From Syncephalis fuscata (lineage: Eukaryota; Zoopagomycota; Zoopagomycetes; Zoopagales; Piptocephalidaceae), in assembly GCA_025786725.1 (NCBI GenBank), contig JAHLTZ010000001.1, positions 248,001 through 312,000 on the forward strand: a stretch of DNA of 64,000 nt, in the 5' to 3' direction. The notes under the pieces were generated by a model, which ran no database searches, was not told where the DNA came from, and saw only the letters and a list, made by a program, of their open reading frames with translations. A program made the position numbers and the translations under genes. Shown piece after piece: positions 46,497 through 60,387 of the stretch (position 1 is the first letter of the stretch; the number at the start of each line of letters is the position of its first letter).

Positions 46497-48554
46497 ACGC
46501 TTTGTTATAATGTCAATATCCATAACATCTACATTTAGCAAAGTTAATGAAAGCAACCAGTAGATCGCTGATTGTTTTCTTTAACTCTTTTTGCTACTTA
46601 AACAATTTTAATTAGCAGCACTGTTTCTTGTGTGCGATCAATGGCGACTGTATAAAGCTGTATTTTAAATATCAATGTTTGTCTTGAATCAATACTGTAA
46701 CCGGTGCCAATGTCGACAATTGGCCGTTGTCTAAAGACTCTCTGATTATATCCCCTTCTAGTCTACATTTAAATATATGTTATTTTTTAATATTTACGTT
46801 TATATATTATTATTTTTATTAATTATTTTTTTATTTGTTGAAACATAAATAATATAATACAAGTAAATAATTAAGAAGTTATAGTAACACTGCCGATAAA
46901 ACACAATATGTATATGTATACTTGTATATTTTTTAAATATGTCATGTTGAAAGTTAAAAATGCTATAGCTAGATACAAAAAAATTATCAATAAACTTAGT
47001 TGCTAAAACATAGGATAGTATAGAGTAAAAGGGATGGGTTAAAGAAACTGCATGAATAGCAATGTTAAAGCTGTAGTGTATGCGGCTCAATGAATAAAAC
47101 AATTAAAGCTTGTAACAAACAAAATGTACCTAATGCATTATAAAATGACATATAATAGTATAAACATAATTATAGTAATATATGCTACTACAAATTGTTT
47201 AATTATTTCTATACTAAAAGTCGTAATTGCCTTGTAATCAATACATTTTTAAAAGTTGTGCTGACGGTGATGGTCAAATAACGGTGATATGCAGTTTCCA
47301 AATTGGCTTTAATTGCCATATTTTATTAAATGAACCATACTAAGGAGCAAAGAATAAAATATGGCTGATAGTTAGCATTAGGTTGCAGAGTGTGAACGCT
47401 AATGGTATGAGCTGGCGTCAGGTTGTATTTAAAAAGACGTTTTAAATTTAGTTTGTATTATTAATAAATGTTGGTAAAGGCGCATACAGAGCATTATAAT
47501 AATATCCATATAAATGATGGCCTAAAAATAGCAATTGGCCATATTATCAATTTGATAATGAGTGCCTTGCTAAGGGTAGTCATGCAGAAAGCCCATACAC
47601 TCGCCTTAGTATACCTGTGGTTGTTTGAAAATGTTTGTCTTGGCTGTAGTAGTGTTTTATAGTGTCTAGCTTATGGCACGCAGCTCGTTTAACCAAGCCA
47701 ACTTGTCAATTGTTTGTCAATGCAAATAGTTATTTGAAAAGTAGAATGGTGGTTGTTTTGGTCAAGATTCTTGACAAGATACTATTTTATTGCCATTAAA
47801 ATCAGTATCAGGTTAGATAGAATTGTACAAATACACTTGTCTATTATTTAAATAGCTATACTGAAAATGACCTACATAATGGCCAAGTCCAGTGTGTCGC
47901 TACCACCTAGTTTATAACCAGGCATTATACAACTATTCTGATTTATTTTGCCAAATAAAGCACAATTATGAAAACCATTGTTTTATCCGTGTTACAGGTA
48001 AAATTAAATGACAAGTCAAAACCAAGCCTTTCAGCATTATTAATTGTGCTGTTACATCAGTTTAAATGAAAAATCATGAATGATTGGTGTATTTTGACAT
48101 ATTCTCAGCTATTGTTGCACGGCTCATTTGATAACAATAGGCTGGTGATGCCTTATTTGCTCTAAATCTTATAAGCTGATTTCTATTGTCCATGTATAGC
48201 AAATTGGCAATTGGTTTCGGGGTTGGTATGCGATTCATTTGTTATACGCAACAATGTGTGGGTAATAGCCCGAATCACCCTTATTTGATGAAACAATATT
48301 GTGTGCCTCACACATGAAAAGGAAGGAAAATATTTTAACCATCACGTTCTTTAATGCATCTTATTAGGAAACTGCTCCGCTTTAACTTGAATGGAAACCA
48401 TTGACTTTTTTTGCTTTGACATTGTCTTTTTTTTTCACGATTGATGCTACGATAACTTATCAGCATTATAAATACTGTTTTATGAATTATTCTAAATATC
48501 GCAGCTATTCTTTATATTCCTCAAAAATACATTCTATTTTAACATCATATCATA

Positions 48555-49514
48555 ATGCAGACTCACACTCGCGAAATAGTAAAAGAGGTGCTCGGATCTT
48601 TATCTTTACTATTTTGGTCTTTTCAACTTGTACCACAAAGTAAGTATAAGCAGTAAAATTAATTATACGGCAGCTTATTGACCACTTAAAAAGTATGGAA
48701 GATGTATAAAGAGAGATCCTCCAAAGGTGTATCTGGCCTAATGATGCTGATCTGGATTGCTGGATGCGCATTTTACGCGTCCTACGCAGTTGCATTGGAT
48801 CTTGCAGTGACGCTTATTATTCAACCAGAGGTGTTTTTATTTTTTGCAATCATTTGTTATGCTCAGTGTATTTACTATGAAAAGCAAGTACTATTAATGA
48901 CTGTGACACTGATAACTAACAATGCTATAGAAAACTATCCAAGCTCACTGCGGTCGCTATTATGCTATTAGTTGCTAGTCTCTGTGTTGGTCTACAAGTA
49001 GGAAGCATTTATGGTACAATTGTAAGTGAATCAATTTTTTTAATTATTAATTAACAGTTATTATTATGTAATTAGGAAGCTGACCGTCAGGGATTAACTG
49101 GTGTTGTTGCATTCATGGGAATCTTGCCTGCTGTTTTGATTGATATTGGCTTTTTGCCTCAGTATTGGGAAGTGTGGGGTAAGTCGCTACTGTATTGATA
49201 CTACCATTGTCATACTAATGATTGAAATAGTGACTAAAAGTGCCAGTGGTATTAGTTATGGCTTTTTAGTAATGGATACGCTCGGATCTATATTCGCTAT
49301 TCTTAGCCTTATTTTCCACGAACATTTTGATTCTATCGCTGCCTCCACCTATATTTCGGTCCTTATACTGGATTTAGGATTACTGGCTATTAAGATTATA
49401 TTTGCCTTACGCGATCGCACAAGACTGCGCCATAATTTGACTACTTGTAATACTGTGTATGAAAAGGATTGCCTATGGAATCGTAATGACGGAATCCACA
49501 ATCATAGTGCGTGA
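48555..49514 (+). CDS. PQ-loop tandem copy 2 (open when spliced, altered tail)
   Basis: Exons 48555-48639, 48694-48883, 48931-49021, 49076-49178 and 49231-49514 join without a break into 250 residues. It starts MQTHTREIVKEVLGSLSLLF, so it is the best candidate for expression among the three. Both PQ motifs and all predicted helices are present. Two single-base losses at about 49467 and 49482, after the last helix, change the hydrophilic tail, which now ends NRNDGIHNHSA. Intron 2 (48884-48930) has the same GC donor as copy 1. Probably a vacuolar transporter-like protein with a shortened tail. Confidence 0.65.
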
Positions 49515-51636
49515 TGATGAAAAGTGCGAAAACAAGGACACATTATAATATAACTACTAGCTGCATTTTATTCATTAATTATTCAAAAATCTATTAAATT
49601 TTGCGTTAAATTTAAGCGAGAAATCTACATGTGAACGCTTTGTGTCATAATGTCAATACCATAACATCTACATTTAGCAAAGTTAATGAAAGCAACCAGT
49701 AGATCGCTGATTGTTTTCTTTACTCTTTTTGCTACTTAAACAATTTTAATTAGCAGCACTGCTTTCTTGTGTGCGATCAATGGCACTGTATAAAGCTGAT
49801 TTTAAATATCAATTGTTTGTCTTGAATCAATACTGTAACCGGTGCCAATGTCGACAATTGGCCGTTGTCTAAAGACTCTCTGATTATATCCCCTTCTAGT
49901 CTACATTTAAATATATGTTATTTTTTAATATTTACGTTTATATATTATTATTTTTATTAATTATTTTTTTATTTGTTGAAACATAAGTAATATAATACAA
50001 GTAAATAATTAAAGAAGTTATAGTAACACTGCCGATAAAACACAATATGTATATGTATACTTGTATATTTTTTAAATATGTCATGTTGAAAGTTAAAAAT
50101 GATATAGCTAGATACAAAAAAATTTATCAGTAAACTTAGTTGCTAAAACATAGGATAGTATAGAGTAAAAGGGATGGGTTAAAGAAACTGCACGAATAGC
50201 AATGTTAAAGCTGTAGTGTATGCGGCTCAATGAATAAAACAATTAAAGCTTGTAACAAACAAAATGTACCTAATGCATTATAAAATGACATATAAGAGCA
50301 TAAACATAATTATAGTAATGTATGCTAATACAAATTATTTAATTATTCCTATACTAAAAGTCGTAATTGCCATGTAGTTAATACATTTTTAAAAGTTGTG
50401 CTGACGTTGATGGTCAAACAACGGTGATATGCAGTTTCCAAATTGGCTTTAATTGCTATATTTTATTAAATGAACCACACTAAGGAGCAAAAAATAAAAT
50501 ATGGCTGATAGTTAGCGTCAGGTTGCAGAGTGTGAGCGCTAATGGTATGAGCTGGCGTCAGGTTGTATTTAAACAGACATTTTAAAGTTAGTTTGTATTA
50601 TTAGTAAATGTTGGTAAAGGCGCATGCAGAGCATTATAATAATATCCATATAAATGATGGCCTAAAAATAGCAACTGGCCGCATTATCAATTTGATAATG
50701 AGTACCTTGCTAAGGATAGTCACGCAGAAAACCCATACACTCGCCTTAGTATACCTGTGGCTGTTTGAAAATGTTTGTCTTGGCTGTAGTAGTGTTTTAT
50801 AGTGTCTAGCTTATGGCACGCAGCTCGTTTAACCAAGCCAACTTGTCAATTGTTTGTCAATGCAAATAGTTATTTGAAAAGTAGAACTGGTGATTGTTTT
50901 GGTCAAGATTCTTGACAAGATACTATTTTATTGCCATTAAAATCAGTATCAGGTTAGATAGAATTGTACAACTACACTTGTCTATTATTTAAACAGTTAT
51001 ACTGAAAATGACCTACGTAATGGCCAAGTCCAGTGTGTCGCTACCACCTAGTTTATAACCAGGCATTATACAACTATTCTGATTTATTTTGCCAAATAAA
51101 GCACAATTATGAAAACCATTGTTTTATCCGTGTTACAGGTAAAATTAAATGACAAGTCAAAACCAAGCCTTTCAGCATTATCAATTGTGCTGTTACATCA
51201 GTTTAAATGAAAAATCATGAATGATTGGTGTATTTTCGACATATTCTCAGCTATTGTTACATGGCTCATTTGATAACAATAGGCTGTTGATGCCTTATTT
51301 GCTCTAAATCTTATAAGCTGATTTCTATTGTCCATGTATAGCGAAATTGGCAATTGGTTTCAAGGTTGGTATGCAATTTCATTTGTTATACGCAACAATG
51401 TGTGAGTAATAACTTGAATCACCCTTATTTGATGAAACAATTTTAACCATAATGTTCTTTGGTACATCTTAATTAGGAAACTGTTCTACTTTTTAACTTG
51501 AATGGTCGTTGACTTTTCCGATCGATGCTACGATAACTTATCAGCGATTATAAATACTGTTTTATGAATTATTCTAAATACCGCAACTATTCTTTATATT
51601 CCTCAAAAAGCTCCTTTATTCCTAACACATATCATA

Positions 51637-52633
51637 ATGCAGACTCACACTCGCGAAATATAAAAGAGGTGCTCGGATCTTTAGCTTTACTGTTTTGGTC
51701 TTTTCAACTTGTACCACAAAGTAAGTACAAGCAGTAAAATAATTATACGGCAGCTTATTGACCACTTAAAAAGTATGGAAGATGTATAAAGAGAGATCCT
51801 CCAAAGGGTATCTGGCCTAATGATGCTGATCTGGATTGCTGGATGCGCATTTTACGCGTCCTACGCAGTTGCATTGGATCTTGCAGTTACAATTATTATC
51901 GAACCAGAGGTGTTTATATTTTTTGCAATCATTTGTTATGCTCAGTGTATTTACTATGAAAAGCAAGTACTATTAATGACTGTGACACTGATAACTAACA
52001 ATGCTATAGAAAACTATCCAAGCTTACTGCGGTTGCTATTATGCTATTAGTTGCTAGTCTCTGTGTTGGTCTACAAGTAGGAAGCATTTATGGTACAATT
52101 GTAAGTGAATCAATTGTTTTGTAATTGCTAATTAACAATTATTATTATGATGTAATTAGGAAGCTGACCGTCAGGGATTAACTGGTGTTGTTGCATTCAT
52201 GGGAATCTTGCCTGCTGTTTTGATTGATATTGGCTTTTTGCCTCAGTATTGGGAAGTGTGGGGTAAGTCGCTACTGTATTGGTACTACCATTGTCATACT
52301 AATGATTGAAATAGTGACTAAAAGTGCCAGTGGTATTAGTTACGGCTTTTTAGTAATGGATACGCTCGGATCTATATTCGCTATTTTAGCCTTATTTTCC
52401 ACGAACATTTTGATTCTATCGCTGCCTCCACCTATATTTCGGTCCTTATACTGGATTTAGGATTACTGGCTATTAAGATTATATTTGCCTTACGCGATCG
52501 CACAAGACTGCGCCATAATTTGACTACTTGTAATACTGTGTGTGAAAAGGGATTACCTATGGAATCAGTAATGACGGAATCCACAATCATAGTGCGTGAT
52601 GATGAAAAGTGCGAAAACAAGGACACATTATAA
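51637..52633 (+). pseudogene. PQ-loop tandem copy 3 (several frameshifts)
   Basis: Same five-exon layout (51637-about 51720, 51774-51962, 52010-52100, 52160-52262, 52315-about 52633). Exon 1 lacks a G (GAAATATAAAAG, about 51660). Exon 2 lacks a T within CCAAAGGTGTATC (about 51807). Exon 5 lacks a C in CTATTCTTAGCC (about 52385). With three separate losses in exons where copies 1 or 2 are open, this copy is the most decayed of the array. Confidence 0.8.
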
Positions 52634-53110
52634 TATCAACTACTAGCTGCATTTTATTCATTAATTATTCAAAAATCTATTAAATTTTGCGTTAAATTTA
52701 AGCGAGAAATCTACATGTGAACGCTTTGTGTCATAATGTCAATACCCATAACATCTACATTTAGCAAAGTTAATGAAAGCAACCAGTAGATCGCTGATTG
52801 TTTTCTTTACCTCTTTTTTGCTACTTAAACAATTTTAATTAGCAGCACTGTTTTCTTGTGTGCGATCAATGGCGACTGTATAAAGCTGTATTTTAAATAT
52901 CAATTGTTTGTCTTGAATCAATACTGTAACCGGTGCCAATGTCGACAATTGGCCGTTGTCTAAAGACTCTCTGATTATATCCCCTTCTAGTCTACATTTA
53001 AATATATGTTATTTTTTAATATTTACGTTTATATATTATTATTTTTATTGAATTATTTTTTTATTTTGTTGAAACATAAATAATATAATACAAGTAAACA
53101 ACTAAAGACA

Positions 53111-53556
53111 TTATAGTTTGTGCGGTTTAACGAGTGGAATGCTTAAAATCAAAGTCTATAACCAATAAAATATATTTAACACATAAAATAGTATATAATA
53201 GTATATGACATTATTATATTTAATATTTACATAATATTTAATCCCTTTTATACTAAAGAATTGTAATCTTTATCTTGTAATTGATTGTATTTTAAAAGCT
53301 CTGATGGCGTTGATGATCGAAAGAGCGATGATATCCAATTTAATATACAATTGATATGAATTCACTTTTATGAATATATAACCAATAAATTAAATGCTTG
53401 GCTTGTTACGTCTATTATTTTATTGATTAAACTTGTAAATCGATATTTATTTAGTCAATAAAACTTTTGGAACAAAAAATTATTAGTTATACTGTTTAAT
53501 TTACTGTTTCCTTAATATTAGTAATTAAACACTAATTAAACTAAATTTAAACCTAC
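53111..53556. other. Diverged edge of the tandem array
   Basis: AT-rich. Scattered similarity to the end of the repeat unit (TATACTAAA...AAGCTCTGATGGCGTTGATG at about 53245-53325 against 47210-47300) suggests an old, eroded unit boundary. No gene seen. Confidence 0.45.
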
Positions 53557-53827
53557 CGATAAAGCCATTTTATTAAATACTGTATTCATAAGAAATAGGC
53601 AAATACAATAAAATTACACATAGAAAACAAGTTAATGCAATACTGGAGTAGTGAGAATATTTACCGTATAATTGTGCTGTTTGGCCAAATTGAAGTAGCT
53701 TCATAGCGAGTACATGCATGTTAGATTGTCGAAGCATATCTGTATGCATGTTGCCACGTTGGTATGGCAAAATGACAAAACGGTCATTCACGAGTTGATT
53801 GAGCAGCAGAGAAGTAAACTGCTTTTG
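53557..53827 (-). pseudogene. Orphan conserved exon pair, gene fragment of unknown family
   Basis: Exon 53827-53665 is bounded by a good acceptor and donor and encodes FTSLLLNQLVNDRFVILPY, then QRGNMHTDMLRQSNMHVLAM, then KLLQFGQTAQLYG. A second piece, 53579 down to about 53557, continues the frame (VFNKMALS) and is followed by a GTAGGT donor. The composition is that of a real folded protein, quite unlike the surrounding AT-rich DNA. Yet no upstream exon with a start or long downstream exon is visible. I read it as a remnant of a larger gene interrupted by rearrangement next to the tandem array. I do not recognise the family. Confidence 0.4.
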
Positions 53828-54253
53828 CTGTTATGTTGTTATTTTATGAAATAAAATTAAATATAATAAAAACAATAAGTAATAACTAATGAATCATCTT
53901 TTTAATAGTTATTTTAAGCGTGTATTTGAAAGGTAAGTAAATAGCTTCTTATAATGATATGCACTGTTTTAAGCCAGACTGTGGTCGTGCATGCAGCTGG
54001 GTAAATAAACTGGTATTGTGGGTGTATAGCTACGTATGCATACTAAATCATCGTGTGGTCCTATTTATCATTCAAATTGCGTTCAGGTAGCATTGGTTGT
54101 ACAATATACAATATGTCGGTCTGCCATTATCGCATATTTAAATACTGTGCAATGCCCATACAAATCAAGTTAGTAATTTACTGTCATTGTCTACTTCTTA
54201 TTGTAAACTGCCACTTTTTGTCTATTTGTCTATTCGATTTAACAACTAATAAT

Positions 54254-54427
54254 ATGAGGCTTACTACTGCTGCTATTTACACCATTGGTGTTATCTTTGT
54301 AGCCAATATGGCTATAATTGATTCGGAACCAGTTGTGGTTCGTCGTGGACCTCTAATTAAAAGAAAAGTTAATCTTCGTTCAAGAGTTGACAATCCTGGT
54401 AGTCCTGGCCGATCTGGCAATTCTTAG
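54254..54427 (+). CDS. Small secreted basic peptide precursor (candidate)
   Basis: 57 codons. A signal-peptide-like start (MRLTTAAIYTIGVIFVANMA) is followed by a short basic region with two dibasic sites (VVVRR|GP and LIKR|KVNL) and a Gly/Ser/Pro-rich end (NPGSPGRSGNS). Upstream in-frame codons back to 54053 are low-complexity and not favoured as the start. Kex2-type processing would release a peptide of about 22-29 residues. No family recognised and no homologue in the window; a chance ORF is possible. Confidence 0.4.
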   Translation: MRLTTAAIYTIGVIFVANMAIIDSEPVVVRRGPLIKRKVNLRSRVDNPGSPGRSGNS

Positions 54428-55305
54428 AATACCGGCAATACTCGTAAATGTACCATTTCAAGCAACCTTAAAGTATTAAGCAATACATTAACTTTAAAAT
54501 AAAATTTGAATATGACATTATAATTCCAGATTTTCCTATTATACATTTAGTATATAATCTGGAAATCAATTTAAAACTATATTACATGCTCGTTTAGAGT
54601 ATTAATAAATACCAATCGTACATAATTAACAAATCCGCTTTTTTATGTTTAATGTTATAAATAAATAGGCAATAGTAACCATACATTTAAAAATTATTGT
54701 AGTTTGCGCACATGGTAAATAATCAGATACAACAAAAATCAATTGCATTATTGGCTAATGCTTTTTTACAACAACTGGCAATTAATATTGCCACAAATAA
54801 GTGAATGATGTATAAATTGCGTTGCATCTAGTTCTGTTAATATTACCATATGAATAGTATTGTTTTACTAATTTATTTATAAAAATATTATTATCCTATT
54901 TGATACTTATAGATTGCTTGGGCCCTCCTACACTAAAGAATTGCAACTGCATATTTTGTGCTATATTTAGGCGACATTTGCCACTCATCCAAAAACTGCT
55001 ATACAAGCAATTAGCTTTTTCCATTAATGAGGAATATCTAAGCTTTCATAGCTTATTTTTACAAGATTTTATAGATTTACAATTGTTGTTTTATTTTTAT
55101 TGTGACTTTATAATTGATTAAAATATAAAGTGGTAATTATATAAATGCATACTAGTCATTTAAGTACTAAATCTTTTAAACAATAAAAATATAATGTATA
55201 CAAATACTTTTGCAAAAAAAAGTCTATTAATTGGTAGAAAACAAAACTATATCATTATCAAAATAGCTATCAATTGCATTTTATTCATTCATTATCCACA
55301 ATCCA
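54428..55305. other. AT-rich intergenic region
   Basis: Contains a 73-codon ORF (54900-55121) with no recognisable features. From about 55262 onward it is the segment whose relatives sit at the 3' end of each PQ-loop copy in the tandem array. Confidence 0.5.
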
Positions 55306-56444
<1,139 letters not shown>

Positions 56445-57105
56445 GATTGTATGACGAAAAAGAGAGAAATAAAACGAGTTTCAGTTATCGATAATTATAA
56501 TTGTATGTTAAAGAGAAAGATATGATTTTAGTTAAGTTACTATGCTTTAACTGGGCAAGTGGCTGTTTCATTATATAATATAATACAATGCTCATAGACT
56601 GTTATTACAAAAATACAAGACAATTATATCAGTTATATAAATGTTTTTGGCTATTCATATTTGAATTTGATAGCTTATTATTGTAATATTTTCGATTTTA
56701 ATGTAAATAAACAATATATAGTTTGTTAACAATAATAATAATGAATGCATTAGTGGGATAAAAGTCATTTAACATCAACATTCGTTGTTATAGAACATGT
56801 CCATTGATAAACAGCAAGCATAGTAATAAGGTTAATAAAAGATTAAACCATCTAGCACTAACATCATTATTATAGAACATATTCATTAGTAAATAGTGAA
56901 TAGTAAGAAGAATGAATTTGCCATTTATGAACATCCAGCCAATCATTAACAGCCACGGCAAGGACTTGCTACAGTAAAGCGAGTTTAAACAGTAGACTTC
57001 TCACTTATCCTTGTTTAACATTAACCTTTGCTTACTTGCTATTATTCGCGATAAGAACCAAACTACCTCAATTATCGACCGCTGCTTGTTTTCACTTGCC
57101 TTGCG
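56445..57105. other. Divergent intergenic region BNA6 / DNAJC3-like gene
   Basis: AT-rich. A 45-bp stretch (AACAT...CATTATTATAGAACAT) occurs twice in imperfect form around 56775-56800 and 56860-56885. No gene seen. Confidence 0.45.
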
Positions 57106-59101
57106 ATGCAACTCTGGTTTAACACTGTGCCGGCATTCGTGCTACTGCTTGTGGCCAGCAGTGCGAGTGTACCAGCAGTGCATGCAACTACGGACGACGA
57201 CACTGCTGAGCAGTCGTTTGACGCGCTTATTGAGTCGGCCGATGCACATGCTGATGCTGGTCGCTTACGGGCAGCATTAAACATGTACGAATTGGCGGCG
57301 TGTAAGTTATGCTGTTTTGTTGACAGGATTCAATCGACTAACATACTATTAGTAAAAGAGCCCGACAATTATTTAGGCTATTGGAAATGCGCAGCAACGC
57401 GAATTGCACTAGGCAAATCCACGCACTTGATGAGAGATCTAGCCAAAGTATTGGAATTGAAGCCAGCATTCAACGGGGTAAGCCAAACAACAAATTTGTT
57501 ATAATACAGTTGAAACAAAAATTAACGCGAATCTACAGGCTCGCCTGGAGCGAGCACGAATATACACCAAAGAGGGTAAATTTACAAACGCCAAAGAAGA
57601 TCTAGAGGCAATAGAAAGTGAAGAAGGTGAAGAAAGCGAAAAATCAAGTGGAACAGAAGAGCTAGTAAGTAGTTGGTGGGCATAGTATTCTAATGCTTAC
57701 ATATTATTATATTATTATAACTAGAAAAGTGATATTCAGTCAGCAATTAATGCACAAGAAGCAATGAACAAATCAGTCGAGGACAAGGATTATAAAGGAT
57801 GTGTAAAACAAGCCACTGAATTACAACGCATTGCTTCGAATCTAGCCAGTGTCCGACGTGTACGTGCCAAGTGTTATTTAGCACAAGGCAAGATCGATCA
57901 AGCTGTAAATGATTTATCGTAAGTTATTTATAATATGGTGATTCATTATTATATTTTGTATCAATACTGATTATATATTGTTTAGACGAGCGTGGCATTG
58001 GAGCCGGATGATGCGGCAACACATTTACTTACAGCACGTTTAAAATTTTTTGCACTTGATTCTCAATCGGTTGCAATGGCTCATGTGAGACAGTGTCTAC
58101 ACTATGATCCAGAACATAAACAATGCAAGCTGTTCTTCCGTAAATTCAAAAAACTAGACAAAGAAATTCAACAGGCAGCTAAAGAAGCAGATAATAAGAA
58201 ATGGTCAGCTGCTACGCGTAAAGTCGCAGGACCAGTAGGTAAACCAGAAGAAGGTGTAGCCCATGAAGTAGAAGAAGCTACAGATGAGCTTGAGAAGGAA
58301 CTTGATGTTAAAGACAAACTACCACGTAAACTCTACGGACGATTGGCCGGTATTGCTTGCCAAGGCTATGCAGAAGTAAGTTTGTTGTTTGTGATGCATT
58401 GTATCAAATGCTGACTTTGATATTTAGCTGAAATTGGCCGATAAAGCACTTCGCTGGTGTAATAAGTCTATTAAAGACAATCCAGATAACGTTGATGCCT
58501 ATATTTTCCGCGGTGATATGTATTTATTAAAAGAACAACTCGATGAAGCAATGGACGACTTTAACACTGCCAAAGACAAAACAAATGGTGGTGACCATCG
58601 CATACGTGAACGTATTAATCGTACAACACAGCTTAAAGCAAAAGCATCACAGCGCGATTACTACAAGATTCTTGGCGTTCCACGTGATGCAAGCAAACGA
58701 GACATTAAAAAGGCATATCGTAAGCTGGCTCAAGAATGGCATCCAGATACTTATCGCGGCAATCTACCCGCCGATAAAGTAGAAGCAAAGATGAGTGAAC
58801 TCAATGTGGCCTATGAAGTTCTTGGTGATGATGGTAATATAAATATAAATTACTATTTCATACCTAACCAATACTAATCAATCAATTTATTTATTATTAA
58901 TATGGTATAGAAAAACGAGCTCAATTTGACCAAGGTATTGACCCAGAGAATCCACATGCTAATGCCGGTGGTGGCTTCCATCATGGCCATGGATTCGGCG
59001 GCGAGTCATTCTTCCACGGTCAAGGTGGCGGTAGCCCATTCGACTTTTTCTTTAACGGTGGTGGTGGTGGCGGTGGTAATCACTTTCAGTTCCAATTTTA
59101 A
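57106..59101 (+). CDS. ER-lumenal TPR/J-domain co-chaperone, DNAJC3/p58IPK type
   Basis: Hsp40 co-chaperone expected to bind unfolded proteins through TPRs and stimulate BiP. Seven exons: 57106-57301, 57353-57477, 57539-57664, 57725-57918, 57991-58375, 58428-58833 and 58911-59101; 540 residues. A signal peptide ([19 protein letters not shown]) opens the protein. TPR-like helices follow, e.g. [34 protein letters not shown] and [20 protein letters not shown]. The J domain starts [20 protein letters not shown] and has an intact HPD (EWHPDTY). It ends in a Gly/Phe/His-rich tail. An acidic [13 protein letters not shown] insertion lies between TPRs. The acceptor of intron 4 is a GAG at 57988-57990 just after a better-looking TTTAG, but only GAG keeps frame. 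No KDEL-type retrieval signal is seen. Confidence 0.9.
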
Positions 59102-59296
59102 TTCCCAGCGTTTTAATACAAAATAAAATTTATGCTATTTGATTTGTCATCCGTTTTGAACCATCGAGAATTTTCTAGATGATGTCATTCTCATCAGCTA
59201 TATATTGACGCGATTCATTTAAATAGATTTCATAACTGATTCCAGCTTTTTTTATTGTTTATATCATTCCATTAACTCTTAACTCTCATCACCACT

Positions 59297-60387
59297 ATGT
59301 CAGATACGCATCATAATTCTACGGATTCTACTACGAATCCAATATCATCACCATCTATGATATTTCTACGATTCCATATCTACCCAACTTCTAACAGCAA
59401 CAGCAATAATAACGACAATAATAACGCAGAAAATAGCAGCCATTCATTTGATACTGCCAATACCGATGCCAATACCGATGCCAATGCCAATACCGATGCC
59501 ACAGACACTACTAGCGCCACTACTAATACAAGCGACTCCATGCCTTATTCCTTAGATTCATCGCATTACAATGGATTGTTTCAACGCTATTTACTCAAGA
59601 TGATACCTCAGATGAGGAGGGACACCATCGATCGCCTATTGTTATTGTACCATGGTTCATTAATCGTCAAGCACAGTTTGAGTCATGGGGAGAAAATGGT
59701 GACTGGTCATTGCAAGGACAGCCACCAGCAGCTGATAAAGTAATGCATGCGCTACCTATCATTTATTCGCCATTTGACGATCCTGCTATGTTGAATGAGT
59801 GTGCCATTTGTCAAGAAGTACTATTTTCATCGTCGACTATAGAAGTAGAGGCTGCATCGCCTTTTATTGATAGCGATAATAGTAACAATGAAGATGCTGC
59901 AGATACAACCATTCGACAAATGCCATGTCAGCATGGATTTCATGAGTCGTGTCTCTTTCCTTGGTTACATCGGTCAAATACATGTCCGTGTTGCCGATGG
60001 GAATTGGATACAGACAATAGTGACTATAATCGTGTAATTCATCGTCGACGATCAGAACAAATGGCCACTATGGGCAAACTGCCCTGTGCACTTACCAAGA
60101 TACACAGCTGTGGCCATACCAATTGTAACAACATAAATAAGAAAGATGATGATAAGATGGCCGATATAGCTAGCAGCAATGACAATGGTAATGAGCATGT
60201 AGATACAGAAATGATTATATTGCCTGGCTGTGGCTGTGGATTTCACAAAGATTGTTTATCAGACTTTTTACGTATTTCCGGCGATTTACCAAATACAACC
60301 ACTGAATCATCGCCTACAACAACACTACACTGTCCGATGTGCCGTCAATTACAAGATATATCGACGAATAAATTACAGTTGTTATAA
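59297..60387 (+). CDS. RING-H2 ubiquitin ligase-like protein, apparent 1-bp frameshift
   Basis: E3-ligase candidate of the RNF126/RNF115 style. The N-terminal frame from 59297 is Asn/Asp/Ser/Thr-rich, including a minisatellite-encoded NTDANTDANANTDA. It then shifts into the frame that carries the RING; one extra T in the TTT at about 59579-59581 would join them (NGLF-STLFTQDDTSDEEG). The second frame gives KVMHALPIIY, then CAICQEVLF, an acidic insert, MPCQHGFHESCLFPWLHRSN and TCPCCR, a full C3H2C3 RING. A second partial cysteine cluster (PGCGCGFHKDCLSDFL...CPMCRQL) closes the protein and may be a second, degenerate RING. The first RING is split by about 25 acidic residues between its first two zinc-ligand pairs. 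Confidence 0.8.

Larger units (their letters stand above)
44330..53110 (+). repeat. 3.1-kb tandem triplication
   Basis: Three head-to-tail units start at about 44337, 47492 and 50631 (periods about 3,155 and 3,139 bp). The third is cut short at about 53110, where similarity drops, though a faint diverged continuation runs on to about 53340. Each unit contains a conserved non-coding 1-kb leader, a five-exon PQ-loop gene copy, a remnant of a quinolinate phosphoribosyltransferase terminal exon, and an AT-rich tail. Units differ mainly by single-base indels and scattered substitutions. Confidence 0.92.

Noticed and set aside
54900-55121. 73-codon Leu/Phe/Cys-rich ORF
   Set aside because: AT-driven composition, no start context and no recognisable features.
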